DNA of 64,000 nt from assembly GCF_006864455.1 (NCBI RefSeq), contig NZ_QHLK01000008.1:1-64000 (forward strand), written 5' to 3'. Of the stretch, positions 47,374 through 56,543 are shown one piece after another. A program made the translations under genes and the position numbers. Positions within the stretch are counted from its first letter, which is position 1. The number at the start of each line of letters is the position of its first letter. The DNA is from Campylobacter sp. MIT 97-5078. Its GTDB lineage: Bacteria; Campylobacterota; Campylobacteria; Campylobacterales; Campylobacteraceae. The notes beneath the pieces are model-generated. The model was given only the letters and a program-made list of their open reading frames with translations. It was not told the DNA's origin and did no database searches.

Positions 47374-49170
47374 TTACTCCACAGTAACTGATTTGGCTAG
47401 ATTTCTTGGCATATCTACATCATTGCCTAGACGCACAGAAATTTCAAGAGCTAAAAGCTGAGTAATAAGCATCATCTCAAAAAACTCGCACATATAATGC
47501 TCTTGCTCTGAAGTTTTGATAAAATCATCACTTAAGTCGAACTCAAACGGAGAGATACAAAGTAAGGTAGAATCCCTTGCTATAAGCTCTTCAACATTTG
47601 ACTTTGTCTTATCATAAAGCATATTTTTTGGCATTAAGGCTATGGTATAAAGTTTAGCATCAGCTAAGGCTATAGGACCATGCTTCATCTCTCCACTTGG
47701 ATAGCCCTCAGCGTGTAGGTAACTAAGCTCTTTAAGTTTTAAAGCCCCTTCTAAAGCTAAAGGATAAAATACATCGCGTCCTATATAAAAAAAGCCATGT
47801 CCATCTAGGTAACGTTTGCTAAGGCGGTGAATTTTTTCATGAAGCTTGCTATGAACCATAACCATGCTTGGAGTGTGTAAAAGTGCTTTTATGTCTTTGC
47901 TGATATTTAAATTCTTTTTTTGGGCTATATATAAAACGATGAGCCACAAGGTAAGCACTTGAGAAGCAAAAGCCTTAGTGCTTGCTACGCCTTTTTCCAT
48001 ACCAGCTCTTGTTAAAATGCTTAAGTGTGCAAGACGAACTATACTTGAATTATCCACATTACAAATCGCAAAGCTTTTTGCCCCTTTTTCTTTGGCGATT
48101 TTTAAAGCTTCAAGCGTATCAGCTGTTTCTCCACTTTGAGAGATGACGATGAAAAGTGAATTTGGCTTAATAATACCTTCTTTATAGCGAAACTCGCTGG
48201 CTATTTCAACCCTAGCTCTGATTTTTGCTACTCTTTCAAACAAATAACTTGCCACTAAAGCGGCATGATAGCTTGTGCCACACGCACATAAAGTGATCTC
48301 ATCAAAAGCTGTTAAGTCCTCATTTTCAAGCTCATCAAAGACTATGCTTTCACCCTCAATACGTCCCATTAAAACCTCGCTTAAAACACGACTTTGCTCA
48401 TAAATTTCTTTTTCCATGAAAAAGCGAAAGCCGTCTTTTTTGGCGTAGGATTTATCTTGAGAAAGTTTATTAAATTGTAAGTTCTTAAGTGTGCCGTTTT
48501 CATACACTTCAAGCGAAGTTAAACTCGCTTTGCCATAACTTGAATCTTCAAGATACACAACCTCATCAACATGCCCTATTAAAGCTGCATCGCCTGAAGC
48601 AAAATAAAGTTCATTTGAGGTATTTTTACCGATGATCAAGGGTGCAGCATTTTTAGCAAAATATATACAATCTGGGCTTTTTTTACTCACTAAAAGTATA
48701 GCAAAAGCCCCTTTTAGCTCTTTTATAGTCAGTTTAAACGATTCAAAAGGCTCATTTGTGCTTGCATAAAATTCAAACAAAGCCACGATCACTTCAGTGT
48801 CTGTTTGGCTTAAAAAGCTTACACCCTTACTTTCAAGCTTATCTTTAAGCTCTTTGTAATTTTCTATAATACCATTGTGAATGACGCAGGAGTATTGCCC
48901 TAGATGAGGGTGAGCATTGATCTCTGTTGGCTTACCATGTGTTGCCCAACGTGTATGTCCTATGGCTACGCCTAAGCCCTCGCTTGTGAAGTTTTTGCAT
49001 TTATTGCTTAAATTTTCAAGCTTGCCAACAGCTTTGAAAAAATCAAGTTCGCCGTTTCTCATCACTGCAAGTCCAGCACTGTCATAACCTCTATACTCTA
49101 GCTCTTTTAAACCGCTAATGATGAGTTCTTTTTTTTCTTTGTTGCCTATGTAGCCTACTATTCCACACAT
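47374..49170 (-). CDS. glmS: Glucosamine-6-phosphate synthase (glutamine-hydrolysing)
   Basis: GlmS makes glucosamine-6-phosphate from fructose-6-phosphate and glutamine, the entry into peptidoglycan and LOS. The N-terminal glutaminase starts with the nucleophile Cys2 (MCGIVGYIG), with HTRWATHG and the SQTDTEVI loop. Two SIS domains follow (ISQSGETADTLEAL near 348, and SGEMKHGPIAL), and the end is NLAKSVTVE, as usual. It is 598 residues. No glmS ribozyme is seen in the short upstream gap. Confidence 0.96.
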   Translation of the reverse strand: MCGIVGYIGNKEKKELIISGLKELEYRGYDSAGLAVMRNGELDFFKAVGKLENLSNKCKNFTSEGLGVAIGHTRWATHGKPTEINAHPHLGQYSCVIHNGIIENYKELKDKLESKGVSFLSQTDTEVIVALFEFYASTNEPFESFKLTIKELKGAFAILLVSKKSPDCIYFAKNAAPLIIGKNTSNELYFASGDAALIGHVDEVVYLEDSSYGKASLTSLEVYENGTLKNLQFNKLSQDKSYAKKDGFRFFMEKEIYEQSRVLSEVLMGRIEGESIVFDELENEDLTAFDEITLCACGTSYHAALVASYLFERVAKIRARVEIASEFRYKEGIIKPNSLFIVISQSGETADTLEALKIAKEKGAKSFAICNVDNSSIVRLAHLSILTRAGMEKGVASTKAFASQVLTLWLIVLYIAQKKNLNISKDIKALLHTPSMVMVHSKLHEKIHRLSKRYLDGHGFFYIGRDVFYPLALEGALKLKELSYLHAEGYPSGEMKHGPIALADAKLYTIALMPKNMLYDKTKSNVEELIARDSTLLCISPFEFDLSDDFIKTSEQEHYMCEFFEMMLITQLLALEISVRLGNDVDMPRNLAKSVTVE

Positions 49171-49173
49171 TTT

Positions 49174-51573
49174 TTACTCGCTTGTTAGGGATTTGATGAG
49201 TTCATCTTTTTTTTGCAATAAGTTTTCGTTTTTTTCAAAATAAAAGCTATTGCGTGTGCGTCCTTTGATTGTTTGAATTTTAGCTGCACTTAAATTCAAA
49301 TCAAAACGCTTAAACTCGTGCATTACAAAAGCCATTAAGCCTTGCTGATCTTTGGCATTAAGATTAAGCTTAACATAGCTTTTTGAATACTCTAAATCAA
49401 ATTTTAACTCATCTTTTTTAATGCTTGGTTTTTTCAACTCTATCTTGTTTTTATGCACTAAATTTTGCTCTAAAAGTTGGGTGAGTTTTTGTTTTTGAAT
49501 ATCACTTATGGTATTTGAATGCTCAAATTTAAGATAAATTTTTTCATCAAAAAGCTGAAAAAAGCTCATAAAGATGAGGTTTAGGCTACTGAGTGTATTT
49601 AAAATGCCAGCTATATCAAATTGCTTTAGAGCTATCATTTCTAAGATGAGATTTTTTTCGTTGTTAAGACTAAAGCTAAAGTCTTTTTGCTGGGCGATTT
49701 TAGCTATCTTAACTATATCTTCAAAGCTATTTTTGATGATGAAAAGGTTTGAAACTATATGCGTGATCTTATCTTGCAAAATACTACTTTGATCTAAAAA
49801 TATCTTACTTCGCTTTAAGGTTTGTTCTTTTTTTACCCTTCTTGCGATCTCATCAAGGTAATTAACATCCTCAAAGCCAGCCAAAGCATTTGAAAGTAGT
49901 TTTTCAAGGCTTCTAAAATAAAAATCATGCGTAATATTTAAAACCCTTGCATTGATAAGAGTTAAAGCATGAATCAAACGTAGGGTTTTTTCATTTTCAA
50001 GCCTGCTAATGAGAGTAAAGATAATGGTTTCATTATAAATATCTTCTTTTTCGATGATATCTTTCATGGCATTAAAATTTTTAAATACCCTCAAGCCAAA
50101 TTCTACTAAATCAGCATTTAAGCTCAATTTTGCACAATATGATCGATAAATATTTGCCAAAGAAACTTCATTTTCAGCCTCAATCGCACTCATCACAACA
50201 CTTAGCTTTAAGATCATCTTTTCATCAGTATTTAAAGCCTTAAAACATTCAAACTCATCAAAGCTTAACTCAAGCTCTTTAAGGCAAAGCAAAGCATTTT
50301 CATCAAGGCTGTAAGTTCCTTCCTCGCTAAGTAAAAATCGAAATGAAGCTAAGGGCTTAAGCATTATGCTTAAAAAACAGCTATCAAAGAAAAGTTTGAG
50401 TAAAGAAAAGCTGTGTTTGCGATAAAGACTTTGTTTAAAATGCTTGAGAAGCTCTTCAAAATCATCTTTTTGCACCCTTAAACGTCGCAAACTCATCAAA
50501 ACACTAATGTCAAATTCAAAAGGCTTATCTTCAAGAGAATTTAAAGCGGCTAAAAACTCGCTTGCATTTTGAAACTGCACATTTTCATCAAGATAAATTA
50601 CGCCTTTTTGATCTTGCTTGAATTGCCCGGTTTTACTTAAATTTTCGTTCTTATCAAGCAGGCTTTGAATACATTTTTGCAGATAAAGAATATAAATTCC
50701 ACTTGTTTGCATTGAACTCATCGCTTTTTGTAGCAATACCTTTTTTGCATCAACACTTTTTTTATCTTTTTTTTGCATAAGTTTGCTTAAAAAATCAAGC
50801 TTTGCAAGCTGAAATTCATCTTCATCTTTTGAATATTGTATATTTAAAGCAGATTTTAAAGAAAGTAAAAAATCCATAGCTAGCCTCAGCTCGCTTAGTT
50901 CATTTTCATCGATAAACTCAAGGGCATAGCTTTGATGGGAGTTTTTAAACAACAAAAGCAAGGAACGAAGCAAAAGATAATTATCAAGTCCGCCAAAGTC
51001 TTTTTTAATATCAAATTCTTGAGCGATGAAAGGAATTTGAGTGTGATTAAGTTGGCTTAAAAGTCTGTTTGCAAGTTCGATTTTATGTGTTTGTAAGTAA
51101 AGCGTGCTTGTTTCTTTTACGGCTTTAAATAAAGTTTTTGATCCACACAAATACCTTAAATTTAGCACATCAAGTCCAAGCTTTGCTTTGCTTATAAGTC
51201 CATTTAACTCACAAATTTCAGCGTGCATAACAAAGCCAAGGTCATTTAAAGTGGCAATAAAGGCTTTCATAATAGGTTTTAAATGATAGGCACGCACATC
51301 TTTATACACAAAAAGTAAGGGCAGGGTTTCATAAGCTGCAAGCCTAAAATCTGCATACTGATGATGAGCTAAGATACACAAAGGCACACTTTCATCATCT
51401 GGTAAAAAATCTTCGAAAAAATCCTCAAGTATGATTTTAAAGGCTTTTTTTACAAAATTATCCACTTCTTTAGAATAATACAGGCTAAAAGAGCCTTGCT
51501 TTAAAAAAAGCTTACCATAACTTGTTTTAAAGGCGTTTAAATCATTTTTAAGTTCTTGAAATTTGCTCTGCAA
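49174..51573 (-). CDS. GlnD-like protein with degenerate nucleotidyltransferase site
   Basis: A 799-residue protein laid out like PII uridylyltransferase GlnD. The N-terminal nucleotidyltransferase region (about residues 60-95) reads AHHQYADFRLAAYETLP where GlnD has a Gly-rich motif followed by SDxD, so the metal-binding acidic residues are missing. FDIKKDFGGLDNYLLLRSL (about 187-205) matches the GlnD KGGLRD segment. The HD region shows no clear HD pair. The C-terminal ACT domain (about 730-799: GLMAFVMHEFKRFDLNLSAAK) is well kept. The start is TTG after AGAGG. It stands 3 bp from glmS. It is probably a sensor rather than an enzyme. Confidence 0.75.
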   Translation of the reverse strand: MQSKFQELKNDLNAFKTSYGKLFLKQGSFSLYYSKEVDNFVKKAFKIILEDFFEDFLPDDESVPLCILAHHQYADFRLAAYETLPLLFVYKDVRAYHLKPIMKAFIATLNDLGFVMHAEICELNGLISKAKLGLDVLNLRYLCGSKTLFKAVKETSTLYLQTHKIELANRLLSQLNHTQIPFIAQEFDIKKDFGGLDNYLLLRSLLLLFKNSHQSYALEFIDENELSELRLAMDFLLSLKSALNIQYSKDEDEFQLAKLDFLSKLMQKKDKKSVDAKKVLLQKAMSSMQTSGIYILYLQKCIQSLLDKNENLSKTGQFKQDQKGVIYLDENVQFQNASEFLAALNSLEDKPFEFDISVLMSLRRLRVQKDDFEELLKHFKQSLYRKHSFSLLKLFFDSCFLSIMLKPLASFRFLLSEEGTYSLDENALLCLKELELSFDEFECFKALNTDEKMILKLSVVMSAIEAENEVSLANIYRSYCAKLSLNADLVEFGLRVFKNFNAMKDIIEKEDIYNETIIFTLISRLENEKTLRLIHALTLINARVLNITHDFYFRSLEKLLSNALAGFEDVNYLDEIARRVKKEQTLKRSKIFLDQSSILQDKITHIVSNLFIIKNSFEDIVKIAKIAQQKDFSFSLNNEKNLILEMIALKQFDIAGILNTLSSLNLIFMSFFQLFDEKIYLKFEHSNTISDIQKQKLTQLLEQNLVHKNKIELKKPSIKKDELKFDLEYSKSYVKLNLNAKDQQGLMAFVMHEFKRFDLNLSAAKIQTIKGRTRNSFYFEKNENLLQKKDELIKSLTSE

Positions 51574-51668
51574 ATCTAACCTCTTTTTTTTAATATTTTG
51601 ATTATAAAACTTTTTGCAGACCTTATCATAGCGAATTTATCTTTGTATTTTGCTGAGTTAAAAAAGCT

Positions 51669-51697
51669 AAAGGGCTGATAAACTTCACTCGCCCTTT
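51669..51697 (-). terminator. Terminator after accC
   Basis: AAAGGGC (51669-51675) and GCCCTTT (51691-51697) form a 7-bp stem. On the minus strand it is followed by AGCTTTTTT. It lies just after the accC stop. Confidence 0.65.
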
Positions 51698-51703
51698 CAC
51701 TTT

Positions 51704-53035
51704 TTAGTGTCTTGCAAGGTAATTTGTGTCAAAGGCATTATTTAAAAAATCTGGATTTTCCATCATTGCAGAATGAAAATCTCGTGTGGTTTTAATACCA
51801 GAAATGATTAATTCATCTAAAGCCACTTTCATCTTTGCAATAGCTCTGTTTCTATCCTCACCCCAAACTACGAGCTTTCCTATCATAGAATCATAATAAG
51901 GAGGCACGCTATACCCTTGATAGCAATGACTTTCCATCCTTACATTGCGTCCAGCTGGCGGGACATATTTAGTGATTTTGCCCGGACTTGGCACAAAACT
52001 TTTTGGATCTTCGGCTGTAATACGGCATTCTATGCTATGCCCTCTTAGCTTGATAGCTTCTTGAGCTGGTAAAGCATATCCTTCGGCAACTTTTATCATT
52101 TGCTCGATAATATCAACCCCACTTATCATCTCACTTACGCAGTGTTCAACCTGCAAACGCGTATTCATCTCGATAAAATAAAAATCTAAATTTTTATCCA
52201 CTAAAAACTCAAAGGTTCCAGCTCCTTCATAACCTATAGCCTTAGCTGCTTTTATAGCCGTATCTAAGAGCTTTGATCTTACTTTTTCATTGAGTAAAAT
52301 TGCAGGGCTTTCTTCAATGAGTTTTTGATGGCGCCTTTGCATGGAACAATCTCTTTCACCGATATGAATGACATTACCAAAACTATCGCCTATGATTTGC
52401 ACTTCTATATGACGTGGATTTTGAATGTATTTTTCCATATACATAGTGCCATCGCCAAAGGCTGTCATGGCTTCACTTTCTGCTGACCAAAAGGCTTTTT
52501 CTATATCAGCTTCTTTTTCTACCACACGCATACCGCGTCCGCCCCCGCCAGCTGCGGCTTTTAAAATGATAGGATAGCCTATTTCTTTAGCCAGCTTTTT
52601 GGCTACTTCAACACCTTTTAAAGCCCCATCACTTCCGGGAATTACAGGCACTCCAGCTCTTTGCATCATTTGTTTTGCTTTACTTTTATCAGACATTAAA
52701 ACCATAGCTTCTACTGAAGGGCCGATAAACTTAATGTTATGCTTAGCACAAATTTCAACAAAATTTTGATTTTCGCTTAAAAAACCATAGCCCGGAAAAA
52801 TCGCGTCAGCTTCAGAAATTTCAGCCGCTGAAATGATATTTGGTATATTTAAATAGCTCTCTGTGCTTCTTGCATCACCTATGCAGATATTTGCATCAGC
52901 ATAACGCAAATAAAGGGCGTCTTTATCAGCTTTTGAATACACACAAATCGCCTTTTTTCCCATTTCTTTGATAGTTCTTAAAGCTCTGAGTGCTATTTCG
53001 CCACGATTTGCGATTAAAACGCTTTTGATTTCCAT
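51704..53035 (-). CDS. accC: Acetyl-CoA carboxylase, biotin carboxylase subunit
   Basis: AccC carboxylates biotin on AccB with ATP and bicarbonate, the first half-reaction of fatty-acid synthesis. ATP-grasp features include the N-terminal IANRGEIALRALRT, the glycine-rich AAAGGGGRGMR (about residues 162-172), FIEMNTRLQVEHCVSE (about 287-302) and the C-terminal GYSVPPYYDSMIGKL. It is 443 residues, full length. It starts one base from the accB stop. Confidence 0.96.
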   Translation of the reverse strand: MEIKSVLIANRGEIALRALRTIKEMGKKAICVYSKADKDALYLRYADANICIGDARSTESYLNIPNIISAAEISEADAIFPGYGFLSENQNFVEICAKHNIKFIGPSVEAMVLMSDKSKAKQMMQRAGVPVIPGSDGALKGVEVAKKLAKEIGYPIILKAAAGGGGRGMRVVEKEADIEKAFWSAESEAMTAFGDGTMYMEKYIQNPRHIEVQIIGDSFGNVIHIGERDCSMQRRHQKLIEESPAILLNEKVRSKLLDTAIKAAKAIGYEGAGTFEFLVDKNLDFYFIEMNTRLQVEHCVSEMISGVDIIEQMIKVAEGYALPAQEAIKLRGHSIECRITAEDPKSFVPSPGKITKYVPPAGRNVRMESHCYQGYSVPPYYDSMIGKLVVWGEDRNRAIAKMKVALDELIISGIKTTRDFHSAMMENPDFLNNAFDTNYLARH

Positions 53036-53487
53036 TAATTTTTCTCCACAACAAATAAAGGCATATCAAACTCAACAGGCTGTCCATCAGCGACTAAAAC
53101 CTCAACTATTCTACAATCATATTCAGCTTGAATTTCATTCATAATCTTCATTGCCTCGATAATGCCTATAGTATCGCCCTTTTTAACACTTGAACCAACT
53201 TTAACAAAGCTTGCTGCACCTGGACTTGGAGCCTGATAGAAAGTGCCTACCATTGGGCTGTTTAGGGTTGGTTGGTTGTGTTTTTTACTTGGAGAAGCTT
53301 CATTGACAACATTAACATTTATAGGTTGTGGGGTTACAGTTTGTGGAGGACATGCAAGAGCCGGAGCTGGCTCGCAAAGCTCTCTTTCAAGCTCGATCTC
53401 AAAGCCATCTTGTTCTTTGATCTTGATCTTGCTAATATTAGCTTCTGCAAATAAAGCCATTAATTCTTTAATTTCTTCTTTAGTCAT
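53035..53487 (-). CDS. accB: Biotin carboxyl carrier protein of acetyl-CoA carboxylase
   Basis: The biotinylated swinging-arm subunit. The C-terminal biotinyl domain has the target lysine in EAMKIMNEI, preceded by a Pro/Ala-rich linker (CEPAPALACPPQ) and an N-terminal helix. From the ATG at 53487, with AGGAG 5 bases upstream, it is 150 residues; an in-frame TTG at 53508 lies before the Shine-Dalgarno and is unlikely. The ligase BirA is encoded at 57659. Confidence 0.94.
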   Translation of the reverse strand: MTKEEIKELMALFAEANISKIKIKEQDGFEIELERELCEPAPALACPPQTVTPQPINVNVVNEASPSKKHNQPTLNSPMVGTFYQAPSPGAASFVKVGSSVKKGDTIGIIEAMKIMNEIQAEYDCRIVEVLVADGQPVEFDMPLFVVEKN

Positions 53488-53523
53488 AAAATCTCCTAAT
53501 TTTGTCAAAAACTTAAATCCTAA

Positions 53524-53529
53524 ATTATA
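53524..53529 (-). promoter_or_regulatory. -10 box of accB-accC
   Basis: TATAAT on the minus strand, preceded by TTTGGG, 36 bp before the accB ATG, in the interval shared with dcd. Confidence 0.6.
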
Positions 53530-53603
53530 CCCAAAGATTTAAAATTTTGGAATTAAAAATGAGATTTTATTATGAAAGTAATTAAAATTTGATAAATTTC
53601 AAG

Positions 53604-53609
53604 TATAAT
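53604..53609 (+). promoter_or_regulatory. -10 box of dcd
   Basis: TATAAT preceded by AAG, 24 bp before the dcd ATG, divergent from the accB promoter. Confidence 0.6.
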
Positions 53610-53633
53610 TTCAAATTAAAACAGAGGTAAAAT

Positions 53634-54194
53634 ATGGGCTTAAAAGCAGATAATTGGATACGAAAAATGGCATTAGAGCATAAAATGATAGAACCATTTT
53701 GTGAAGCAAATATAGGCAAAGATGTGGTGAGTTATGGGCTTTCAAGCTATGGCTATGACATACGCGTAGGTAGGGAGTTTAAAATCTTTACTAATGTCAA
53801 TTCAACCGTAGTTGATCCAAAAAATTTCCTTGAAGCTAATGTAGTTGATTTTGAAGGCGATGTGTGTATAGTTCCAGCAAATTCCTTTGCTCTAGCAAGG
53901 ACTTTGGAGTATTTTAAAATGCCTGATAATGTTTTAGCCATTTGTCTTGGCAAAAGCACTTATGCAAGGTGCGGTATAATTGTCAATGTAACGCCTTTTG
54001 AGCCGAGTTTTGAAGGGCATATCACCATAGAAATTTCAAATACCACGCCCTTACCAGCTAAAATTTATGCAAATGAAGGCATAGCCCAGGTATTATTTTT
54101 AGAAGGTGATGAGAAATGCGATACAACTTATGCAGATAAAAAAGGTAAGTATCAAAACCAAAAAGGCATAACTTTGCCAAGAATTTTAAAATAA
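53634..54194 (+). CDS. dcd: dCTP deaminase
   Basis: Dcd deaminates dCTP to dUTP, supplying dUMP for thymidylate. The 186-residue protein has [14 protein letters not shown] (about residues 31-44), the GKSTYARCG motif and [18 protein letters not shown] with the catalytic Glu, then a C-terminal [16 protein letters not shown] precedes the ATG. In C. jejuni the next gene is pseB; here the next is a pseG homologue. Confidence 0.95.
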   Translation: MGLKADNWIRKMALEHKMIEPFCEANIGKDVVSYGLSSYGYDIRVGREFKIFTNVNSTVVDPKNFLEANVVDFEGDVCIVPANSFALARTLEYFKMPDNVLAICLGKSTYARCGIIVNVTPFEPSFEGHITIEISNTTPLPAKIYANEGIAQVLFLEGDEKCDTTYADKKGKYQNQKGITLPRILK

Positions 54195-54274
54195 ATTTTG
54201 AAAAGCTTTAGGCTTAAACCACGACAAAAATAAGAATTTTTCAACGTATTTATGATATAAAGTAAGGGAAAACA

Positions 54275-55129
54275 ATGAAAGTGCTTTTTCGTGCCGATAG
54301 TTCTTCTAAGATAGGACACGAGTATATTAGAAGGGATTTGCTTTTAGCTTTAAGGCAATACTATGAAGACGAGGTAAGCTTTGCTTGTCTTGAACTTGAA
54401 GGCAATATCATAGAAAACATTCCTTATGAGGTATTTTTGCTTGATAGTAGTGCTATTAGCGAGCTGATTGATCTTATACTTGATGAGGGTTTTGAGCTTT
54501 TAATCATCGATCATTATCAAATAAACGCAAAAGATGAAAAACTTATCAAAGAAGCTACTGGAGTTGAAATTCTAAGCTTTGATGATGAGTTAAAGCCTCA
54601 TTATTGCGATATCTTACTTAATGTCAATCCTTACGCGAAAGCCGAACTTTACAAAAATCTTGTGCCAAGTTTTTGCGAGCTAAGATGTGGCTTTGCCTAT
54701 GCTTTAATAAGAGATGAATTCTATGAAGAAGCCAAAATTACAAGAAAAAAAATCCATGATATTTTTATCTGTTTAGATAGCACAGATAGTGCAAATTTAA
54801 GTGCTAAAATCGCTCTTGACCTGCCTTCAAGCCTTAGCATTATCATCGCCACAAGCTCAAAAAATAAAAACCTCAAAGCTCTTACTCAAATTTGCAAAAA
54901 TCACAAAAATATCACTTTGGCTGTGGATTTAAAAGATTTTGCAAAAACGATGAATGAAAGCAAAAAGCTCATCATTCAAGCAAGTAGCTTAGTCAATGAA
55001 GCTTTGATCTTAAAAGCCAAATTTAAAGCCATTTGCACGCACAAAAATCAAGAAAAAATCGCCTTTTGGCTTAAAGATAATGGCAAGGAAGTTGAGTTTT
55101 ATGACAAAGCTGGCGAACGTTATGCTTAA
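54275..55129 (+). CDS. pseG: PseG-like UDP-sugar hydrolase with altered active site
   Basis: The sequence aligns along its length with PseG, which hydrolyses UDP from the bacillosamine-like intermediate of pseudaminic acid synthesis. Shared blocks are [46 protein letters not shown] and [20 protein letters not shown] (in part). But the catalytic His17 of C. jejuni PseG is Tyr17 here ([11 protein letters not shown]), with a His two positions earlier, and the nucleotide-binding CMGGTD loop reads CLDSTD. The 284-residue frame is open. It is likely inactive or re-purposed. The adjacent pseH is dead. Confidence 0.78.
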   Translation: MKVLFRADSSSKIGHEYIRRDLLLALRQYYEDEVSFACLELEGNIIENIPYEVFLLDSSAISELIDLILDEGFELLIIDHYQINAKDEKLIKEATGVEILSFDDELKPHYCDILLNVNPYAKAELYKNLVPSFCELRCGFAYALIRDEFYEEAKITRKKIHDIFICLDSTDSANLSAKIALDLPSSLSIIIATSSKNKNLKALTQICKNHKNITLAVDLKDFAKTMNESKKLIIQASSLVNEALILKAKFKAICTHKNQEKIAFWLKDNGKEVEFYDKAGERYA

Positions 55130-55510
55130 AGACTTTACTAAGCTCGATCAAAATGAGCTTAGTAATGATATAAGAATAAATGTTTTCTCCAAAAACAAAA
55201 AAATGTAAGCTTGAAAGAATATTTAAACTTCATTGAAAACTCAAAAACGATAAGACTAAAAAATGCTTCTTAGTCTTTGAAAGCTTAAAAGCTAGAGGTG
55301 TGATTGATTTTGTAAAAATCAATGAAAAGGCTTGTGAATTGAGCTTATACCAAAACCCAAATTTAATTTAAAAGGATATATGAAGCTTATGCTAGAATAC
55401 GCCTTTAACACCTTAAAAGTGCAAAACCTTAAAATAAGGGCTTTTAAAGGAGATAAATTTGTATTTAAGTTAATGAAAGTTTTCACAATCAAACTTTTAC
55501 CAAAAATTTA
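55122..55510 (+). pseudogene. pseH: pseH remnant (pseudaminic-acid N-acetyltransferase)
   Basis: From the ATG at 55122 (8-bp overlap with pseG) the start [17 protein letters not shown] resembles PseH, but it ends at a stop after 28 codons. Further pieces in other frames, KKCFLVFESL, GVIDFVKINEKACELSLYQ (55260-55350) and MLEYAFNTLKVQNLKIRAF (from 55389), follow the PseH order. Several frameshifts and a deletion have destroyed this GNAT-family enzyme, which acetylates the 4-amino group. The rest of 55510-55600 shows nothing recognisable. Confidence 0.75.
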
Positions 55511-55602
55511 AAAAAATAGAAAACAAAGCTAGAAAGCTAATATAAAAAGCGGATTAAAAGCAAAAAGCATTTTAAAACGGCTTTTCCTCACTTTTAAAAC
55601 AA

Positions 55603-55635
55603 AAATTCAAAGAAGCCAAAAACTTCTTTGAATTT
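55603..55635 (-). terminator. Rho-independent terminator of the nitroreductase gene
   Basis: A perfect 13-bp inverted repeat (55603-55615 and 55623-55635) with a 7-nt loop. On the minus strand it is followed by TTGTTTT, immediately after the nitroreductase stop. It may also stop transcripts arriving from pseG. Confidence 0.85.
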
Positions 55636-55645
55636 CAAGTTTTAC

Positions 55646-56323
55646 TTAAATAAACTGCACGACAGCCTCAAAATCTTGTCTTGTTTTCGCTCGTTTTGGA
55701 GGATTTGCTCTGTAACCTAAAGCAAGGCAGACAGCTACCCCAAAATGCGTGCTATCAATGAGTTTTTCATCAGCTAAAAGCTTTTCAACACCTTCTTGAT
55801 CAAAACCTTCTATAGCAAGGCTATCAAGCCCAAGTAAAGCTGCTGCACTCATTACATTAGCAAGGGCTATGTAGCATTGTTTGCATGCCCAGTCAAACAC
55901 CGCTTTTTCATTACCAAAGATACGAAAATTATCCTTTTGAAAATTTGTATAAAATTCGCTTTTAATTTTTTGAATTTTATCAGGTAATTTTTGCACATCT
56001 TGCATCATATGCCTAACATGCTCGCCCCCTGGTTTCATATCAATATTTTTTCGTGCTAAGATAATGATAAAATCACTTGCATTTTTTAAGGCATCAACCC
56101 CACCCCAAACTATAGGTTCAAGCCTTTCTCTTAAAGCTTTATCTTTAACAACAAGAAATTTCCAAGGCTCAAAGCCAAAAGAACTCGGACTTAAACGAGC
56201 CACCTCTAAAAGAGTATTTAAATCTTTTTCACTGAGTTTTTTTGTGCCATCAAAGCCATTGCTATTGCATGCATGGCGAAAATTTGAAAACTCAATGATC
56301 TTTTCATTATCTAAAAAACGCAT
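55646..56323 (-). CDS. NAD(P)H-dependent nitroreductase family flavoprotein (RdxA/NfsB-like)
   Basis: An FMN-dependent oxidoreductase of 225 residues. Family features are the N-terminal RHACNSNGF, the FMN-binding ARLSPSSFGFEPWKFLVV (about residues 42-59), ALLGLDSLAIEGFD (about 160-173) and the C-terminal VCLALGYRANPPKRAKTR. Relatives include RdxA of Helicobacter, which activates metronidazole; the assignment to RdxA or another subgroup is open. AGGAG precedes the ATG. A broken HxlR regulator is divergent to it. Confidence 0.85.
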   Translation of the reverse strand: MRFLDNEKIIEFSNFRHACNSNGFDGTKKLSEKDLNTLLEVARLSPSSFGFEPWKFLVVKDKALRERLEPIVWGGVDALKNASDFIIILARKNIDMKPGGEHVRHMMQDVQKLPDKIQKIKSEFYTNFQKDNFRIFGNEKAVFDWACKQCYIALANVMSAAALLGLDSLAIEGFDQEGVEKLLADEKLIDSTHFGVAVCLALGYRANPPKRAKTRQDFEAVVQFI

Positions 56324-56361
56324 TATTTCTCCTTTGTGAAACTAAATATTTTAGAACTTTA

Positions 56362-56367
56362 ATTATA
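56362..56367 (-). promoter_or_regulatory. -10 box of the nitroreductase gene
   Basis: TATAAT on the minus strand with CTTGT upstream, 38 bp before the ATG. Confidence 0.5.
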
Positions 56368-56478
56368 ACAAGCAAAGACATAAAAAACAAGAACGCACAA
56401 AAAAGATACACAAGAATATAAATTTTATTTAGGTATAAAATTTATTCTTATTAAAGGCTTGTTTTAAGGAACTTATGC

Positions 56479-56484
56479 TAGAAT
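56479..56484 (+). promoter_or_regulatory. Extended -10 promoter of the HxlR remnant
   Basis: TGC followed by TAGAAT, about 60 bp before the HxlR frame. It may now serve fmt and the genes beyond. Confidence 0.45.
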
Positions 56485-56543
56485 AAAATCTTTTCAAAAA
56501 GGCTAAAAATGACAAAGAAAATCATGAAAAATACAGAGTTATT

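Noticed and set aside
56325-56345. TTTGTGAAAC as a half parS site
   Set aside because: Only half of the consensus matches and there is no palindrome; no full parS was found.
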